Positions 29,029 to 39,311 of a stretch of 64,000 nt of DNA are shown piece after piece. Both the position numbers and the translations under genes were made by a program. The notes under the pieces were generated by a model, which was not told where the DNA came from, searched no databases, and saw only the letters and a list, made by a program, of their open reading frames with translations. The stretch's first letter is position 1. Every line of letters starts with the position of its first letter. Source of the stretch: Agrobacterium fabrum str. C58. GTDB lineage: Bacteria; Pseudomonadota; Alphaproteobacteria; Rhizobiales; Rhizobiaceae. The stretch lies in the NCBI RefSeq assembly GCF_000092025.1, contig NC_003065.3, positions 150,234 through 214,233 on the forward strand, read 5' to 3'.

Positions 29029-29760
29029 TCACCGAATTCGCGTCAGCGTGACCGGGCAAACAGGCTGTCCTGCGCCATCTTCTGGCCACTGAGGAAAATC
29101 GCGCTCCTGCGAGAGCGCATGTTCAAGATATTCATTAGCTATGGCCTCTATGAGCTCTACGTGCCGCCCTGCATCAATATTTGGCAACTGGCTGATTGCG
29201 AGATCGTGTTTGCGCGCAAAACGAATTGCGCAGCGATATCCGTCGATATCTTCCAAAATCGGTCGAGCGGCAGGGTAGTTCCAGAGTTCCGCCAACTCCT
29301 CCAACAACGAGGGGCGATCTTCCCGGATGGCAAACATTTCCGCAACGCGTTGCTTGGCTCGGGTGAGAAAGGCGTCCGAATCCCCAAGACGTAGCCGCTT
29401 GACATGCCATTGAAAACCCGATCTCCAAAACGGACTTTTAGCCATGCAATTGAGAAGCGAAATCGACCCGCCCTCGAGAATAAGACCCTCTTCGGACTTC
29501 CGCCAATCCACTTCGAATATGAGTCGACGATGGGCACTCTCAGCGTCAAGGATGCCCTCGGTGAGGGGGCGGGAATCCAAATATATTCTCCGCGTTGATT
29601 GCAATTCCGATTCCAAAGGTCTTCCGCTACCTGTCGCGATTTGAGGACAGCATTGCACACGATCAAGGGCAACCACCGGCCACCCGGTTTCTTGTGCGAT
29701 TTGGATCGCCATGTCCGTTTTGCCGCTGCAAGTCGGTCCGTAGATGAGATGGAGTAACAT
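29029..29760 (-). CDS. tzs: Tzs, trans-zeatin-producing dimethylallyl transferase
   Basis: 243 aa from ATG 29760 (MLLHLIYGPTCSGKT), the exact Tzs length; an upstream in-frame ATG at 29817 lies beyond the usual start. P-loop GPTCSGKT is at residues 8-15, and RVQCCPQIATGSGRP is the substrate region shared with Ipt. It transfers an isoprenoid side chain to AMP, giving cytokinin that the bacterium secretes. tzs is typical of nopaline-type Ti plasmids and is vir-inducible. Confidence 0.95.
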   Translation of the reverse strand: MLLHLIYGPTCSGKTDMAIQIAQETGWPVVALDRVQCCPQIATGSGRPLESELQSTRRIYLDSRPLTEGILDAESAHRRLIFEVDWRKSEEGLILEGGSISLLNCMAKSPFWRSGFQWHVKRLRLGDSDAFLTRAKQRVAEMFAIREDRPSLLEELAELWNYPAARPILEDIDGYRCAIRFARKHDLAISQLPNIDAGRHVELIEAIANEYLEHALSQERDFPQWPEDGAGQPVCPVTLTRIR

Positions 29761-29780
29761 GTGCGCCTCATATAAATTTA

Positions 29781-29823
29781 ATGGGATATCCCATCTGTTC
29801 CAAACCAGATTTTTCAATTCGGA
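29781..29823. promoter_or_regulatory. tzs promoter region: palindrome and vir-box-like site
   Basis: TTTCAATTCGGA at 29812-29823 keeps the TTTCAATT half of the vir box and lies about 55 bases before the tzs start. A perfect 14-base palindrome ATGGGATATCCCAT spans 29781-29794, about 20 bases upstream of the ATG in the leader, where it could act on transcription or translation. Confidence 0.5.
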
Positions 29824-30479
29824 TTATGATGTTTTACTGCATGATTTTTACCAGCTTTACGCAATCTGCTGAACTAATATCGCGCTACATTTGTAATCGT
29901 ACATTTTTGACGTTGCCGGCTCATTCGGCCATGAGAGTTTCCATCCCGTTGTCCTCCTGAACAATTGAGGAGTTTGGCCCCGACACCTGCTTATGGTGAA
30001 TGCAGCGGACCCCGTTAACGCAACGTCGAAAAGCGGATAGGCGATTTGAGTAGGGAAGCCACATCGGCCGCGCGGTATGCTCCGTCAGCACCTGACAGTT
30101 CGTGTTGCAGCTTTGCTTGGTCACCTGAAACGAAAAATGCCGCTGAAGAATATTTAACGGATATGCACACGAAAAAGCCGGTTGGGTCTCATATGCCGCT
30201 GACGTCCTGGCTTCGTTTCGAAGCCGACAGCCTCTAAGGTGGTACGAACACAGACCTAATATCCGCTAGTGTCCGCGGCAGCCGCCACGGCAGTTCTCGC
30301 TGCGCATAGCATAGCAACTTGCCCTGTCGACGCATGATCAGCCATATTGTTAATGTCGACGATTTCATTTTTCTCGGTGCAAACGGCGACATCCTGACCA
30401 TATCGATCCTACCAGCCACCGCGCGGAGTCAAAGAACACCTCGGCAACCGGAAACATCCATTGGAATGCCGAGGCTGTG
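29824..30479. other. tzs-virA intergenic region, no recognised gene
   Basis: About 650 bases. Minus frames at 29921-30124 and 30234-30419 and a plus frame at 30046-30237 have no recognisable product; the first may be a remnant of an insertion sequence. The right end leads into the virA promoter. Confidence 0.45.
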
Positions 30480-30494
30480 TTTCATTTGAAACAC
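30477..30494. promoter_or_regulatory. vir box of virA
   Basis: The 18-base palindrome GTGTTTCATTTGAAACAC has perfect 8-base arms around TT and contains TTTCATTTGAAA, one mismatch from the symmetric vir box. It lies about 105 bases before the virA start, as expected for VirG autoregulation of virA. Confidence 0.75.
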
Positions 30495-30597
30495 ACTGAG
30501 TCGACGTTTGTTGCTTCAAACCCATTTACAAACCCTACTGTGCGGCCTAAGGGCCAACGGGGTGGGACTGAGCGCTGGTACGAGGACGTAAGTGCGG

Positions 30598-33099
30598 ATG
30601 AATGGAAGGTATTCACCGTCTCGGCAAGATTTCAAGACAGGCGCCAAGCCTTGGTCTATCCTGGCCTTGGTAGTTGCTGCAATGATTTTTGCCTTGATGG
30701 CGATTACGTCTTGGCAGGACAATGAAACCAATCGGGCGATCCTGACCCAATTGCGAGCTATTAACATCGACAGTGCTTCGCTGCAGCGGGATGTACTCCG
30801 CGCGGAAGCGGGTGTGGTGGCGAACTACCGGCCCATTATCTCCAGGTTGGGAGCTTTGCGGAAGAACCTGGAAAATTTGAAGCGACTATTTAAACAATCT
30901 CATCTTGTGATCGGCAATGATTTCTCTCAACTGCTCGACAAGCTAAAGGTGTCTGTGGATACGACCGACGCGGCCGTTGCAGCCTTCGGAGCGCAAAACG
31001 TGCTCCTGCAAGATTCGCTTGCCAGCTTCACTCGCGCGCTTAGTATTCTTCCCAAAATGTCGTCGACGGATCAGACGGTCGAAAATTCGAACGAATTGGG
31101 CAGCCTGATGCTGCGGTTTGTGCGTCAGCCAAGCCCAGCACTCTCGTTGGAGATCAGTCACGAACTCGACATGCTCCAAAAAGCTAGCGGTGGGGCTGAA
31201 GTTCCTATCCGTATACTTGCACGCGAGGGTCGCGTCATCTTGTCGATTTTGCCCCGTGTGAACGATGCCGTAAACATGATTCAGACCTCCGACACCGCTG
31301 AAATTGCCGAAAGATTGGAGCGCAAGTGTTTGGAGGCCTATAGCTTGCAAAGCGTGAGGGAGCAGCGGGCACGGATCTTCTTGGGTTCCGTTTCGGTGGG
31401 CCTTTGCATCTACATCATCTCACTGGTCTATAGGCTGCGTCGGAAAACGGCTTGGTTAACGCGGCGTTTGGATTACGAAGAGGTAATCAAAGAGATTGGG
31501 GTTTGTTTCGAGGGGGGAGGGGCCACAGCGTCGTCCCTCAATTCGTCCGCGCAAGCTGCGCTTGGAATTATTCAACGCTTCTTTAATGCGGAATCGTGTG
31601 CACTAGCATTGGTGGACCATGGTGACAGGTGGGCTGTCGAAAGTTTCGCTGCGAAGCTGCCTGAGCCCGTCTGGGAGGACCTCGCGCTACGCGAGATGGT
31701 TTCTCTTGCCAGAGCGGATGAGCGTGCGTCAGTATTCCGCATCATGTCGACGCGAAAGGTCAGCTGCCTTCCTCCGGAGACTCCGGGCGTTTCTATGCTG
31801 CTGGCACACAAATCTACGGATCAACTGATAGCGATTTGTTCCCTCGGTTACCAGGGCTATCGTCTGAAATCTTGTCCAGGCGAAGTTCAGCTTCTTGAAC
31901 TCGCCACCGCCTGCCTCTGCCACTATATCGATGTCCGGCGTAAGCAGACCGAATGCGATATTCTGGAGAGGCGATTAGAGCATGCGGAACGTCTTCAGGC
32001 AGTTGGTACACTTGCTGGTGGAATAGCGCATGAGTTCAACAACATTTTGGGAGCAATCCTCGGGTACGCTGAAATGGCGCAAAACATGCTGCGTCGGTCA
32101 TCTGTCACCCGAAGACACATTGACCAAATTATTTCGTCGGGTGACAGAGCCAGGCTCATTATCGATCAGATCTTGACTCTAAGTCGAAAACTAGAACGCG
32201 TGACAAAGCCGTTCAGTGTCTCCGAACTCGTAATGGAAATTGCTCCCTTATTGCGTGTTGCATTGCAGCGCAACATCGAGCTGAAGTTCAAGTTTGACGA
32301 CAAGAAGAGCGTAGTCGAAGGAAGCCCGCTAGAGGTTCAGCAGATGCTGATGAATCTTTGCAAGAACGCTTCCCAGGCGTTTACCGCCGATGGTCAAATC
32401 GACATCATCGTTAGCCGAATTTTTGTATCTCGACAGAAAGTACTGGCGCATGGTGTTATGCCAGCTGGCGACTATGTTCTTCTTTCTGTCAGCGACGACG
32501 GTGAAGGCATTGCCGAAACTGTGCTCCCCCACATTTTTGAGCCTTTCTTTACAACACGCTCTTGCAGCGGCGGCACGGGTCTAGGTCTTGCTGCCGTGCA
32601 CGGTCATGTCAGCGCGCTTGCAGGATATATTGACGTTACTTCAGCCGTAGGGCGAGGGACGCGCTTCGACATTTATCTACCTCCTTCCTCGAAGAAGCCC
32701 GTCAGCCCGGACGCGTTTTTTGGGCCCTGTAAAACACCGCGTGGCAACGGAGAAATTGTGGCATTGATTGAGCCAGATCCTGTCTTGCGGGAGGTGTACG
32801 AAGACAAGATCGCCGCTCTGGGCTATGAGCCGGTGGGCTTTAAGACATGTGCAGACCTTTGCAATTGGATATCAAAAGGCAAGCAAGCCGATCTGGTTCT
32901 AGTTGACCAATCGTCTCTTCCCGAGAATCAGAGTGCTACTGCTTTGCACGCAGCCTTCAAGACGGCGTCCATCATCATTGGAGGAAGTGATCTTAAAATG
33001 TCACTTTCCAGCGATGACATGACGTCCGCGCTTTTTCTGCCCAAACCTATATCCTCCAGGACGATGGCCTACGCGATTCGTACCAAGATCAAAGCCTAG
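30598..33099 (+). CDS. virA: VirA, phenolic/sugar/acid-sensing hybrid histidine kinase
   Basis: 833 aa from ATG 30598 ([19 protein letters not shown]); an ATG two codons earlier is less family-like. Order: transmembrane helix about 18-40, periplasmic domain to about 258 (ChvE-sugar contact), second helix [21 protein letters not shown]-like linker, kinase with phospho-acceptor His478 in [19 protein letters not shown] site ([22 protein letters not shown]) and a C-terminal receiver-like domain with DLVLVDQSS. It phosphorylates VirG in response to phenolics. The linker, not the periplasmic part, senses phenolics. Confidence 0.95.
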   Translation: MNGRYSPSRQDFKTGAKPWSILALVVAAMIFALMAITSWQDNETNRAILTQLRAINIDSASLQRDVLRAEAGVVANYRPIISRLGALRKNLENLKRLFKQSHLVIGNDFSQLLDKLKVSVDTTDAAVAAFGAQNVLLQDSLASFTRALSILPKMSSTDQTVENSNELGSLMLRFVRQPSPALSLEISHELDMLQKASGGAEVPIRILAREGRVILSILPRVNDAVNMIQTSDTAEIAERLERKCLEAYSLQSVREQRARIFLGSVSVGLCIYIISLVYRLRRKTAWLTRRLDYEEVIKEIGVCFEGGGATASSLNSSAQAALGIIQRFFNAESCALALVDHGDRWAVESFAAKLPEPVWEDLALREMVSLARADERASVFRIMSTRKVSCLPPETPGVSMLLAHKSTDQLIAICSLGYQGYRLKSCPGEVQLLELATACLCHYIDVRRKQTECDILERRLEHAERLQAVGTLAGGIAHEFNNILGAILGYAEMAQNMLRRSSVTRRHIDQIISSGDRARLIIDQILTLSRKLERVTKPFSVSELVMEIAPLLRVALQRNIELKFKFDDKKSVVEGSPLEVQQMLMNLCKNASQAFTADGQIDIIVSRIFVSRQKVLAHGVMPAGDYVLLSVSDDGEGIAETVLPHIFEPFFTTRSCSGGTGLGLAAVHGHVSALAGYIDVTSAVGRGTRFDIYLPPSSKKPVSPDAFFGPCKTPRGNGEIVALIEPDPVLREVYEDKIAALGYEPVGFKTCADLCNWISKGKQADLVLVDQSSLPENQSATALHAAFKTASIIIGGSDLKMSLSSDDMTSALFLPKPISSRTMAYAIRTKIKA

Positions 33100-33510
33100 A
33101 GTTGAGGATGTTTTTCAGGAGACTCGACCAGGGTAATCAGCACGTCTGTTCGGCGCGCCTATAGCTATGGTTTCTCGCAATCGCTTTGGGCAGTCGGTTG
33201 TGGCGGTGCGTCTTCTGAGACCCGAAGGTTGGCGATTATCTGCTGGAGGTCTTCGATACCGTCTTCGAAGAACAAGACATATGTTCGCTGAGCTCGGACA
33301 TAGGATAGTCGGCATAGGCGGATACCCTCGCCACGCAAATGGCGCGATCGACACCCTGATCGGAGCCTGCGAAGTGCCACAGTTTATTGGAACCATCCCC
33401 CGTTCATTCCGCCCTGGAATTTCACTTCGACGGCATTCTAGATCCTCGCCGTTGTCTTAGAGAGCCATCTTTCGTCGGCGCACCCTTAAGTGCATGGAAA
33501 GCCGTTTTCG
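33100..33510. other. virA-virB interval, no virJ
   Basis: Octopine plasmids carry virJ here; no such gene is seen. Overlapping frames at 33115-33396 and 33165-33380 (minus) and 33167-33460 (plus) have no recognised product. A possible C-terminal remnant reads TYVLFFEDGIEDLQQIIANL on the minus strand. Confidence 0.5.
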
Positions 33511-33522
33511 CTTCAAATGAAA
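33511..33522. promoter_or_regulatory. vir box of the virB operon
   Basis: CTTCAAATGAAA matches the vir-box consensus at 10 of 12 positions and lies about 130 bases before virB1. The following A-rich stretch could include the promoter. Confidence 0.6.
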
Positions 33523-33643
33523 TCGAAAAGAAGAAAACAAAAATCCTAGAGTAACCGACCCTCCCGATAATCGTGAACATCAGATGACAGCATTTCTTCC
33601 GACCGAAGTGGCTGTGTTGGTTATGAGCTTGGGGAGATGGGGA

Positions 33644-34381
33644 ATGTTGAAGGCAACAGGGCCGCTGTCGATTATCTTACTGGCCTCCACGTGCCCGTCG
33701 AGTGGTGCTGCCCCACTTTCATTTGCTGAGTTCAATAATTTTGCACGCGAATGCGCTCCATCCGTTGCTCCATCTACGCTTGCAGCGATCGCTCAGGTCG
33801 AAAGTCGCTTTGATCCGCTTGCTGTGCATGACAATACCACCGGCGAAACGCTTCACTGGCAGAACCAGGCTCAAGCAACGCAAGTCGTGATGGACCGTCT
33901 CGAAGCACGGCATTCGCTGGATGTTGGGCTCATGCAGATCAATTCCCGGAATTTTTCCGTGCTCGGTCTGACACCTGACGGAGCCCTTCAACCTTGCACG
34001 TCATTATCTGTCGCCGCAAACTTGCTTGGGAGCCGCTACGCTGGCGGCAACACGGCTGACGACGAGCAATTGTCGCTTCGTCGGGCAATCTCCGCCTATA
34101 ACACCGGTGATTTCACGCACGGCTTCGCGAACGGCTACGTGCGAAAAGTTGAAACGGCCGCTCAACAGCTCGTCCCCCCGTTAACCGCGCGTCCAAAAGA
34201 TGATCGTGAGAAGCCGGGATCCGAGGAAACATGGGATGTTTGGGGGGCATATAAGCGTCGTTCCCCGGAGGGCGGAGCTGGCGGGTCATCCGGTCCGCCT
34301 CCGCCGCCAGACGAGGACAACCGCAAATCCGAAGACGACGATCAACTCTTGTTCGACTTAAATCAAGGAGGTCCGCAATAA
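33644..34381 (+). CDS. virB1: VirB1, lytic transglycosylase of the type IV secretion system
   Basis: 245 aa from ATG 33644 (MLKATGPLSIILLASTCPSS), a signal peptide; an upstream ATG at 33584 would add 20 residues before it and is not favoured. The SLT fold shows AAIAQVESRFDPLAVHDN with the catalytic Glu, then VGLMQINSRNF and RAISAYNTGDF. The C-terminal part (VirB1*) is proline/acid-rich and is released in the family. It opens the peptidoglycan for assembly. Stop and virB2 start share ATAATG. Confidence 0.95.
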   Translation: MLKATGPLSIILLASTCPSSGAAPLSFAEFNNFARECAPSVAPSTLAAIAQVESRFDPLAVHDNTTGETLHWQNQAQATQVVMDRLEARHSLDVGLMQINSRNFSVLGLTPDGALQPCTSLSVAANLLGSRYAGGNTADDEQLSLRRAISAYNTGDFTHGFANGYVRKVETAAQQLVPPLTARPKDDREKPGSEETWDVWGAYKRRSPEGGAGGSSGPPPPPDEDNRKSEDDDQLLFDLNQGGPQ

Positions 34382-34746
34382 TGCGATGCTTTGAAAGATA
34401 CCGTGTACATCTGAATCGCCTCTCGCTCTCGAACGCGGTGATGCGCATGGTATCCGGCTATGCGCCGAGCGTGGTCGGTGCAATGGGGTGGAGCATTTTC
34501 TCCTCTGGGCCGGCCGCGGCCCAATCTGCAGGTGGCGGCACTGACCCAGCCACAATGGTTAACAACATATGCACGTTTATCCTTGGTCCGTTCGGCCAGT
34601 CACTCGCTGTTCTTGGCATCGTGGCCATCGGAATCTCCTGGATGTTCGGTCGCGCTTCACTCGGTCTCGTTGCCGGCGTCGTCGGCGGCATTGTCATCAT
34701 GTTTGGAGCCAGCTTCCTGGGCAAAACGCTGACTGGAGGTGGCTAA
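34381..34746 (+). CDS. virB2: VirB2, T-pilus major pilin
   Basis: 121 aa. A long signal peptide ends in GPAAA; the mature pilin starts at Gln48 (QSAGGGTDPATMV) and ends at Gly121. In pTiC58 these ends are joined head to tail to give a cyclic 74-residue pilin, and the same residues are present here. Two hydrophobic helices (TFILGPFGQSLAVLGIVAIG; LGLVAGVVGGIVIMFGASFL). Overlaps virB1 and virB3 by one base each. Confidence 0.95.
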   Translation: MRCFERYRVHLNRLSLSNAVMRMVSGYAPSVVGAMGWSIFSSGPAAAQSAGGGTDPATMVNNICTFILGPFGQSLAVLGIVAIGISWMFGRASLGLVAGVVGGIVIMFGASFLGKTLTGGG

Positions 34747-35072
34747 TGAATGATCGTCTGGAAGAAGCAACCCTTTACTTGGCGGCGACACGGCCCGCAT
34801 TGTTTCTTGGCGTGCCGCTGACGTTGGCGGGGCTACTCGTGATGTTTGCCGGCTTTGTCATCGTCATCGTTCAGAACCCGCTGTACGAAGTCGTTCTCGT
34901 GCCCTTGTGGTTCGGAGCGCGGCTTGTGGTGGAACGAGACTATAACGCGGCCAGCGTCGTTCTACTTTTTTTGCAGACGGCGGGAAGGAGCGTTGATGGT
35001 CTGATTTGGGGCGGCGCAAGCGTTAGCCCAAATCCAATCAAGGTTCCCGCGCGAGGGAGAGGAATGGCGTAA
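34746..35072 (+). CDS. virB3: VirB3, inner-membrane T4SS component
   Basis: 108 aa with a hydrophobic hairpin near the N-terminus (ALFLGVPLTLAGLLVMFAGF) followed by VIVQNPLYEVVLVPLWFGAR. It associates with the VirB4 ATPase. TAATG couplings on both sides. Confidence 0.93.
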   Translation: MNDRLEEATLYLAATRPALFLGVPLTLAGLLVMFAGFVIVIVQNPLYEVVLVPLWFGARLVVERDYNAASVVLLFLQTAGRSVDGLIWGGASVSPNPIKVPARGRGMA

Positions 35073-37441
35073 TGCTCGGAGCAAGTGGCACAACCGAAAG
35101 GTCTGGCGAGGTCTATCTACCCTACGTCGGGCACGTCAGCGACCATATTGTCCTTCTAGAAGATGGATCGATCATGACGATGGCGCACGTAAGTGGCATG
35201 GCCTTCGAACTCGAAGATGCCGAAATGCGCAATGCACGTTGCCGTGCATTTAATACGCTCTTGCGCAATATCGCTGATGATCATGTGTCAATATATGCTC
35301 ACCTCGTACGTCATGACGATGTGCCGCCGTCACCCGCGCGACATTTCCGCAGCGCTTTTTCCGCCAGTCTGAGCGAAGCTTTTGAGGAGCGCGTTCTCTC
35401 CGGCAAACTCCTTCGCAATGACCACTTCCTTACGCTGATCGTGTCTCCCCGGGCCGCGCTTGGCAAAGTGAGGAGAAGGTTCACCAAACGCTACAGACAA
35501 AAAGAAAACGATCTCACAGCTCAAACCAGGAACCTGGAAGATCTCTGGCATCTTGTCGCTGGCGCTCTCGAAGCGTACGGCCTGCGTCGTCTTGGTATTC
35601 GTGAGAAGCAAGATGTGCTTTTTACGGAGGTTGGAGAAGCTCTGCGGCTGATAATGACTGGTCGATTCACGCCGGTTCCCGTCGTTAGCGGTTCGCTCGG
35701 CGCCTCGATCTATACCGACCGAGTTATTTGCGGCAAGCGGGGACTCGAGATCCGAACACCAAAAGATAGTTATGTGGGATCTATTTACTCGTTTCGCGAA
35801 TACCCCGCAACGACGCGACCGGGTATGCTCAACGTGCTACTGTCTCTCGATTTTCCGCTTGTTCTGACGCAGAGCTTCTCGTTTCTGACTCGCTCGCAAG
35901 CCCACTCGAAGCTCAGCCTCAAGTCCAGCCAAATGTTGAGTTCTGGCGACAAAGCCGTCACCCAAATCAGCAAGTTATCCGAGGCGGAGGACGCACTAGC
36001 GAGCAACGAATTCGTATTGGGGGCGCATCATGTGAGTCTTTGCATATATGCAAATGATCTCAATAATCTTGCAGATAGAGGTGCCCGCGCCCGGACGCGA
36101 TTGGCGGATGCGGGAGCTGTTGTTGTCCAAGAGGGCATCGGCATGGAGGCGGCTTATTGGTCGCAGCTGCCAGGCAACTATAAGTGGCGCACGCGTCCGG
36201 GAGCGATCACATCGCGCAACTTCGCTGGTTTAGTCTCATTCGAGAATTTTCCCGAGGGATCCGGCTCAGGTCACTGGGGCAACGCGATTGCGCGCTTTCG
36301 TACCAATGGTGGAACCCCTTTCGACTACATCCCGCACGAGCACGATGTCGGCATGACGGCGATATTCGGTCCCATCGGGAGGGGTAAAACGACGCTCATG
36401 ACCTTTATCCTCGCGATGCTCGAGCAGAGCATGGTCGACCGCGCGGGTGCGGTTGTCCTCTTCGACAAGGACCGCGGCAGTGAGCTGCTGGTTCGCGCCA
36501 CCGGGGGAACATATTTGGCGCTCCGTAGAGGAGCGCCGAGCGGATTGGCGCCATTGCGTGGCCTGGAAAATACAGCGGCTTCACATGATTTTCTGCGCGA
36601 ATGGATCGTGGCGCTCATTGAGAGCGATGGCCGTGGAGGAATATCCCCCGAGGAAAATCGCCGTCTGGTGCGGGGTATCCATCGGCAGCTCTCGTTTGAT
36701 CCCCACATGCGCTCAATCGCGGGGTTACGCGAATTTTTGTTGCATGGACCCGCCGAAGGGGCGGGAGCGAGACTCCAACGCTGGTGCCGTGGCAATGCAC
36801 TAGGCTGGGCGTTCGACGGCGAGCTCGACGAAGTAAAGTTGGATCCTTCGATTACTGGTTTCGACATGACGCATCTTCTCGAATATGAGGAAGTATGCGC
36901 TGCCGCCGCAGCATATCTTCTGCACCGCATTGGAGCCATGGTTGACGGCCGTCGGTTTGTGATGAGTTGCGATGAGTTTCGCGCCTATTTGCTAAATCCT
37001 AAATTTGCGGCGGTCGTCGACAAGTTCCTGCTTACTGTCCGCAAAAACAATGGGATGCTGATACTGGCAACGCAGCAACCTGAGCATGTCCTGGAATCGC
37101 AGCTAGGCGCCAGTCTCGTCGCGCAATGTATGACGAAGATTTTCTATCCTTCACCCACGGCAGATCGATCGGCTTACATCGATGGACTGAAATGTACTGA
37201 AAAGGAATTTCAGGCGATCCGTGAAGACATGGCAGTAGGTAGCCGGAAGTTTCTGCTTAAACGAGAAAGCGGAAGCGTCGTCTGCGAATTCGATCTGCGG
37301 GAAATGCGCGAATATGTCGCCGTACTTTCGGGGCGCGCCAACACGGTGCGCTTCGCGGATCAGCTTCGCAAAGTACAGGGGGACAACCCATCAGCCTGGC
37401 TCAGCGAATTTATGGCTCGTTACCACGAGGCAAAAGATTGA
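35072..37441 (+). CDS. virB4: VirB4, T4SS ATPase
   Basis: 789 aa, the family length. N-terminal CagE/TrbE-like part, then Walker A GPIGRGKTT with Lys439 (matching the known catalytic residue) and Walker B region RRFVMSCDEFRAYLL. It powers pilus biogenesis and substrate transfer and extracts pilin from the membrane. It is followed after 16 bases by virB5. Confidence 0.95.
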   Translation: MLGASGTTERSGEVYLPYVGHVSDHIVLLEDGSIMTMAHVSGMAFELEDAEMRNARCRAFNTLLRNIADDHVSIYAHLVRHDDVPPSPARHFRSAFSASLSEAFEERVLSGKLLRNDHFLTLIVSPRAALGKVRRRFTKRYRQKENDLTAQTRNLEDLWHLVAGALEAYGLRRLGIREKQDVLFTEVGEALRLIMTGRFTPVPVVSGSLGASIYTDRVICGKRGLEIRTPKDSYVGSIYSFREYPATTRPGMLNVLLSLDFPLVLTQSFSFLTRSQAHSKLSLKSSQMLSSGDKAVTQISKLSEAEDALASNEFVLGAHHVSLCIYANDLNNLADRGARARTRLADAGAVVVQEGIGMEAAYWSQLPGNYKWRTRPGAITSRNFAGLVSFENFPEGSGSGHWGNAIARFRTNGGTPFDYIPHEHDVGMTAIFGPIGRGKTTLMTFILAMLEQSMVDRAGAVVLFDKDRGSELLVRATGGTYLALRRGAPSGLAPLRGLENTAASHDFLREWIVALIESDGRGGISPEENRRLVRGIHRQLSFDPHMRSIAGLREFLLHGPAEGAGARLQRWCRGNALGWAFDGELDEVKLDPSITGFDMTHLLEYEEVCAAAAAYLLHRIGAMVDGRRFVMSCDEFRAYLLNPKFAAVVDKFLLTVRKNNGMLILATQQPEHVLESQLGASLVAQCMTKIFYPSPTADRSAYIDGLKCTEKEFQAIREDMAVGSRKFLLKRESGSVVCEFDLREMREYVAVLSGRANTVRFADQLRKVQGDNPSAWLSEFMARYHEAKD

Positions 37442-37457
37442 TCAAAGGTGGGGAACT

Positions 37458-38120
37458 ATGAAGATCATGCAACTTGTTGCTGCGGCCATGGCCGTCAGCC
37501 TTCTTTCGGTCGGGCCCGCGCGGGCGCAGTTCGTTGTCAGCGATCCGGCGACGGAAGCTGAGACGCTGGCGACGGCGCTCGAGACTGCGGCAAATCTCGA
37601 ACAGACCATAACGATGGTGGCGATGTTAACCTCGGCTTATGGCGTCACCGGCCTACTAACTTCGCTCAACCAAAAAAATCAGTATCCCTCGACCAGGGAC
37701 TTGGACACGGAAATGTTTTCGCCGCGAATGCCAATGTCGACCACGGCACGTGCGATCACCACCGATACAGATCGCGCCGTAGTTGGTGGCGACGCTGAAG
37801 CGGATCTGTTGCGATCGCAGATCACCGGTTCCGCAAATAGCGCGGGCATTGCGGCTGACAACCTGGAGACGATGGACAAACGCTTAACAGCGAATGCCGA
37901 GACCTCGACACAGCTTTCTCGCTCTCGCAATATCATGCAGGCAACCGTTACCAACGGTTTGCTTCTCAAGCAGATCCATGACGCAATGATTCAAAATGTA
38001 CAGGCGACCAGCTTGTTAACGATGACCACCGCGCAGGCTGGCCTTCATGAGGCGGAAGAGGCGGCCGCTCAACGTAAGGAGCATCAAAAGACTGCGGTCA
38101 TCTTTGGGGCCGTCCCCTGA
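37458..38120 (+). CDS. virB5: VirB5, minor T-pilus tip protein
   Basis: 220 aa from ATG 37458 (MKIMQLVAAAMAVSLLSVG), a Sec signal peptide cleaved near ARAQ. The mature part is mostly helical (SDPATEAETLATALETAANL). An upstream in-frame start at 37314 overlaps virB4 and is not used by the family; GTGGGGA precedes 37458. Confidence 0.93.
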   Translation: MKIMQLVAAAMAVSLLSVGPARAQFVVSDPATEAETLATALETAANLEQTITMVAMLTSAYGVTGLLTSLNQKNQYPSTRDLDTEMFSPRMPMSTTARAITTDTDRAVVGGDAEADLLRSQITGSANSAGIAADNLETMDKRLTANAETSTQLSRSRNIMQATVTNGLLLKQIHDAMIQNVQATSLLTMTTAQAGLHEAEEAAAQRKEHQKTAVIFGAVP

Positions 38121-38220
38121 GACTGGGCGACTTATTCGTGCCGCCCATCTGCACATTTCAGGATGCGAGTTCATTGTATCCGACATTCTGCGACAAGCCA
38201 GTCAAGGTCAGGTCCAAACG

Positions 38221-39108
38221 ATGAATTTCACGATCCCGGCGCCGTTTACGGCCATTCATACGATCTTCGATCTAGCCTTTACGACAAGCCTGGACACAAT
38301 GCTTGGGACGATCCAAGAGGCGGTGAGCGCGCCATTGGTCGCCTGCGTCACTCTTTGGATTATCGTTCAGGGTATTCTGGTCATGCGTGGCGAAATCGAC
38401 ACGCGCGGCGGTATCACTCGGGTGATCACGGTCACCGTCGTTGTTGCCCTTGTCGTCGGGCAGGCCAACTACCACGACTATGTGGTTTCAGTCTTTGAAG
38501 AGACGATTCCAAACTTTATTCAGCAGTTTAGTGGCAGCGGCCTGCCTCTGCAGACCATTCCCGCTCAGCTCGATACAATGTTCGCCCTAACCCAGGCTGC
38601 ATTTCAGAGAATTGCATCTGAAATCGGCCCGATGAATGACCAGGACATCCTTGCTTTCCAGGGGGCTCAGTGGGTCTTTTACGGCACGCTCTGGTCTGCC
38701 TTCGGAATCTACGACGCCGTCGGAATTCTCACGAAAGTGCTTCTGGCGATCGGCCCTTTGATCCTCACGGGATATATCTTTGATCGCACGCGCGACATCG
38801 CGGCAAAGTGGATCGGGCAACTTATCACCTATGGTCTCCTACTTCTCCTGCTAAACCTCGTGGCGACAATAGTCATCCTAACCGAAGCGACTGCACTCAC
38901 GCTTATGCTTGGTGTAATCACCCTTGCCGGTACGACCGCGGCCAAGATCATTGGTCTTTACGAACTCGACATGTTCTTTCTGACTGGTGACGCACTCATT
39001 GTCGCTTTGCCGGCAATCGCCGGCAACATCGGAGGCAGTTATTGGAGCGGCGCGACCCAATCTGCCAACAGCTTGTACCGTCGCTTCGCTCAGGTCGATC
39101 GTCGTTAG
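38221..39108 (+). CDS. virB6: VirB6, polytopic inner-membrane channel component
   Basis: 295 aa, at least five membrane helices with a central periplasmic loop (about residues 84-184, with NYHDYVVSVFEETIPNFI). It contacts the T-strand during transfer. Family start MNFTIPAPFTAIHTIFD fits ATG 38221; the 100-base gap after virB5 is the largest between virB genes here. Confidence 0.93.
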   Translation: MNFTIPAPFTAIHTIFDLAFTTSLDTMLGTIQEAVSAPLVACVTLWIIVQGILVMRGEIDTRGGITRVITVTVVVALVVGQANYHDYVVSVFEETIPNFIQQFSGSGLPLQTIPAQLDTMFALTQAAFQRIASEIGPMNDQDILAFQGAQWVFYGTLWSAFGIYDAVGILTKVLLAIGPLILTGYIFDRTRDIAAKWIGQLITYGLLLLLLNLVATIVILTEATALTLMLGVITLAGTTAAKIIGLYELDMFFLTGDALIVALPAIAGNIGGSYWSGATQSANSLYRRFAQVDRR

Positions 39109-39143
39109 GTCCCGCAAAAAAATTCACGTCGGTGGAGAACTCT

Positions 39144-39311
39144 ATGAAATATTGCCTGCTGTGCCTGGCTCTCGCTTTAGGCGGCTGCCAGACAAACGAT
39201 AAATTGGCGAGCTGCAAAGGCCCAATATTCCCGCTGAATGTGGGGCGATGGCAGCCTACGCCGTCAGATCTTCAGCTCAGCAACGTAGGTGGTCGCCATG
39301 AAGGGGTCTGA
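39144..39311 (+). CDS. virB7: VirB7, outer-membrane lipoprotein
   Basis: 55 aa. The lipobox LALGGC places the lipidated Cys at residue 15, and Cys24 is the residue that forms a disulfide with VirB9 (established for pTiA6/C58). GTGGAGAA precedes ATG 39144. It overlaps virB8 by 14 bases. Confidence 0.95.
   Translation: MKYCLLCLALALGGCQTNDKLASCKGPIFPLNVGRWQPTPSDLQLSNVGGRHEGV

Noticed and set aside
30234..30419. Minus-strand frame upstream of virA as a gene
   Set aside because: No ribosome-binding site or motif; it overlaps the approach to the virA promoter.
33100..33510. Possible virJ between virA and virB1
   Set aside because: No frame resembles VirJ/AcvB, and the interval is too short for an intact virJ.
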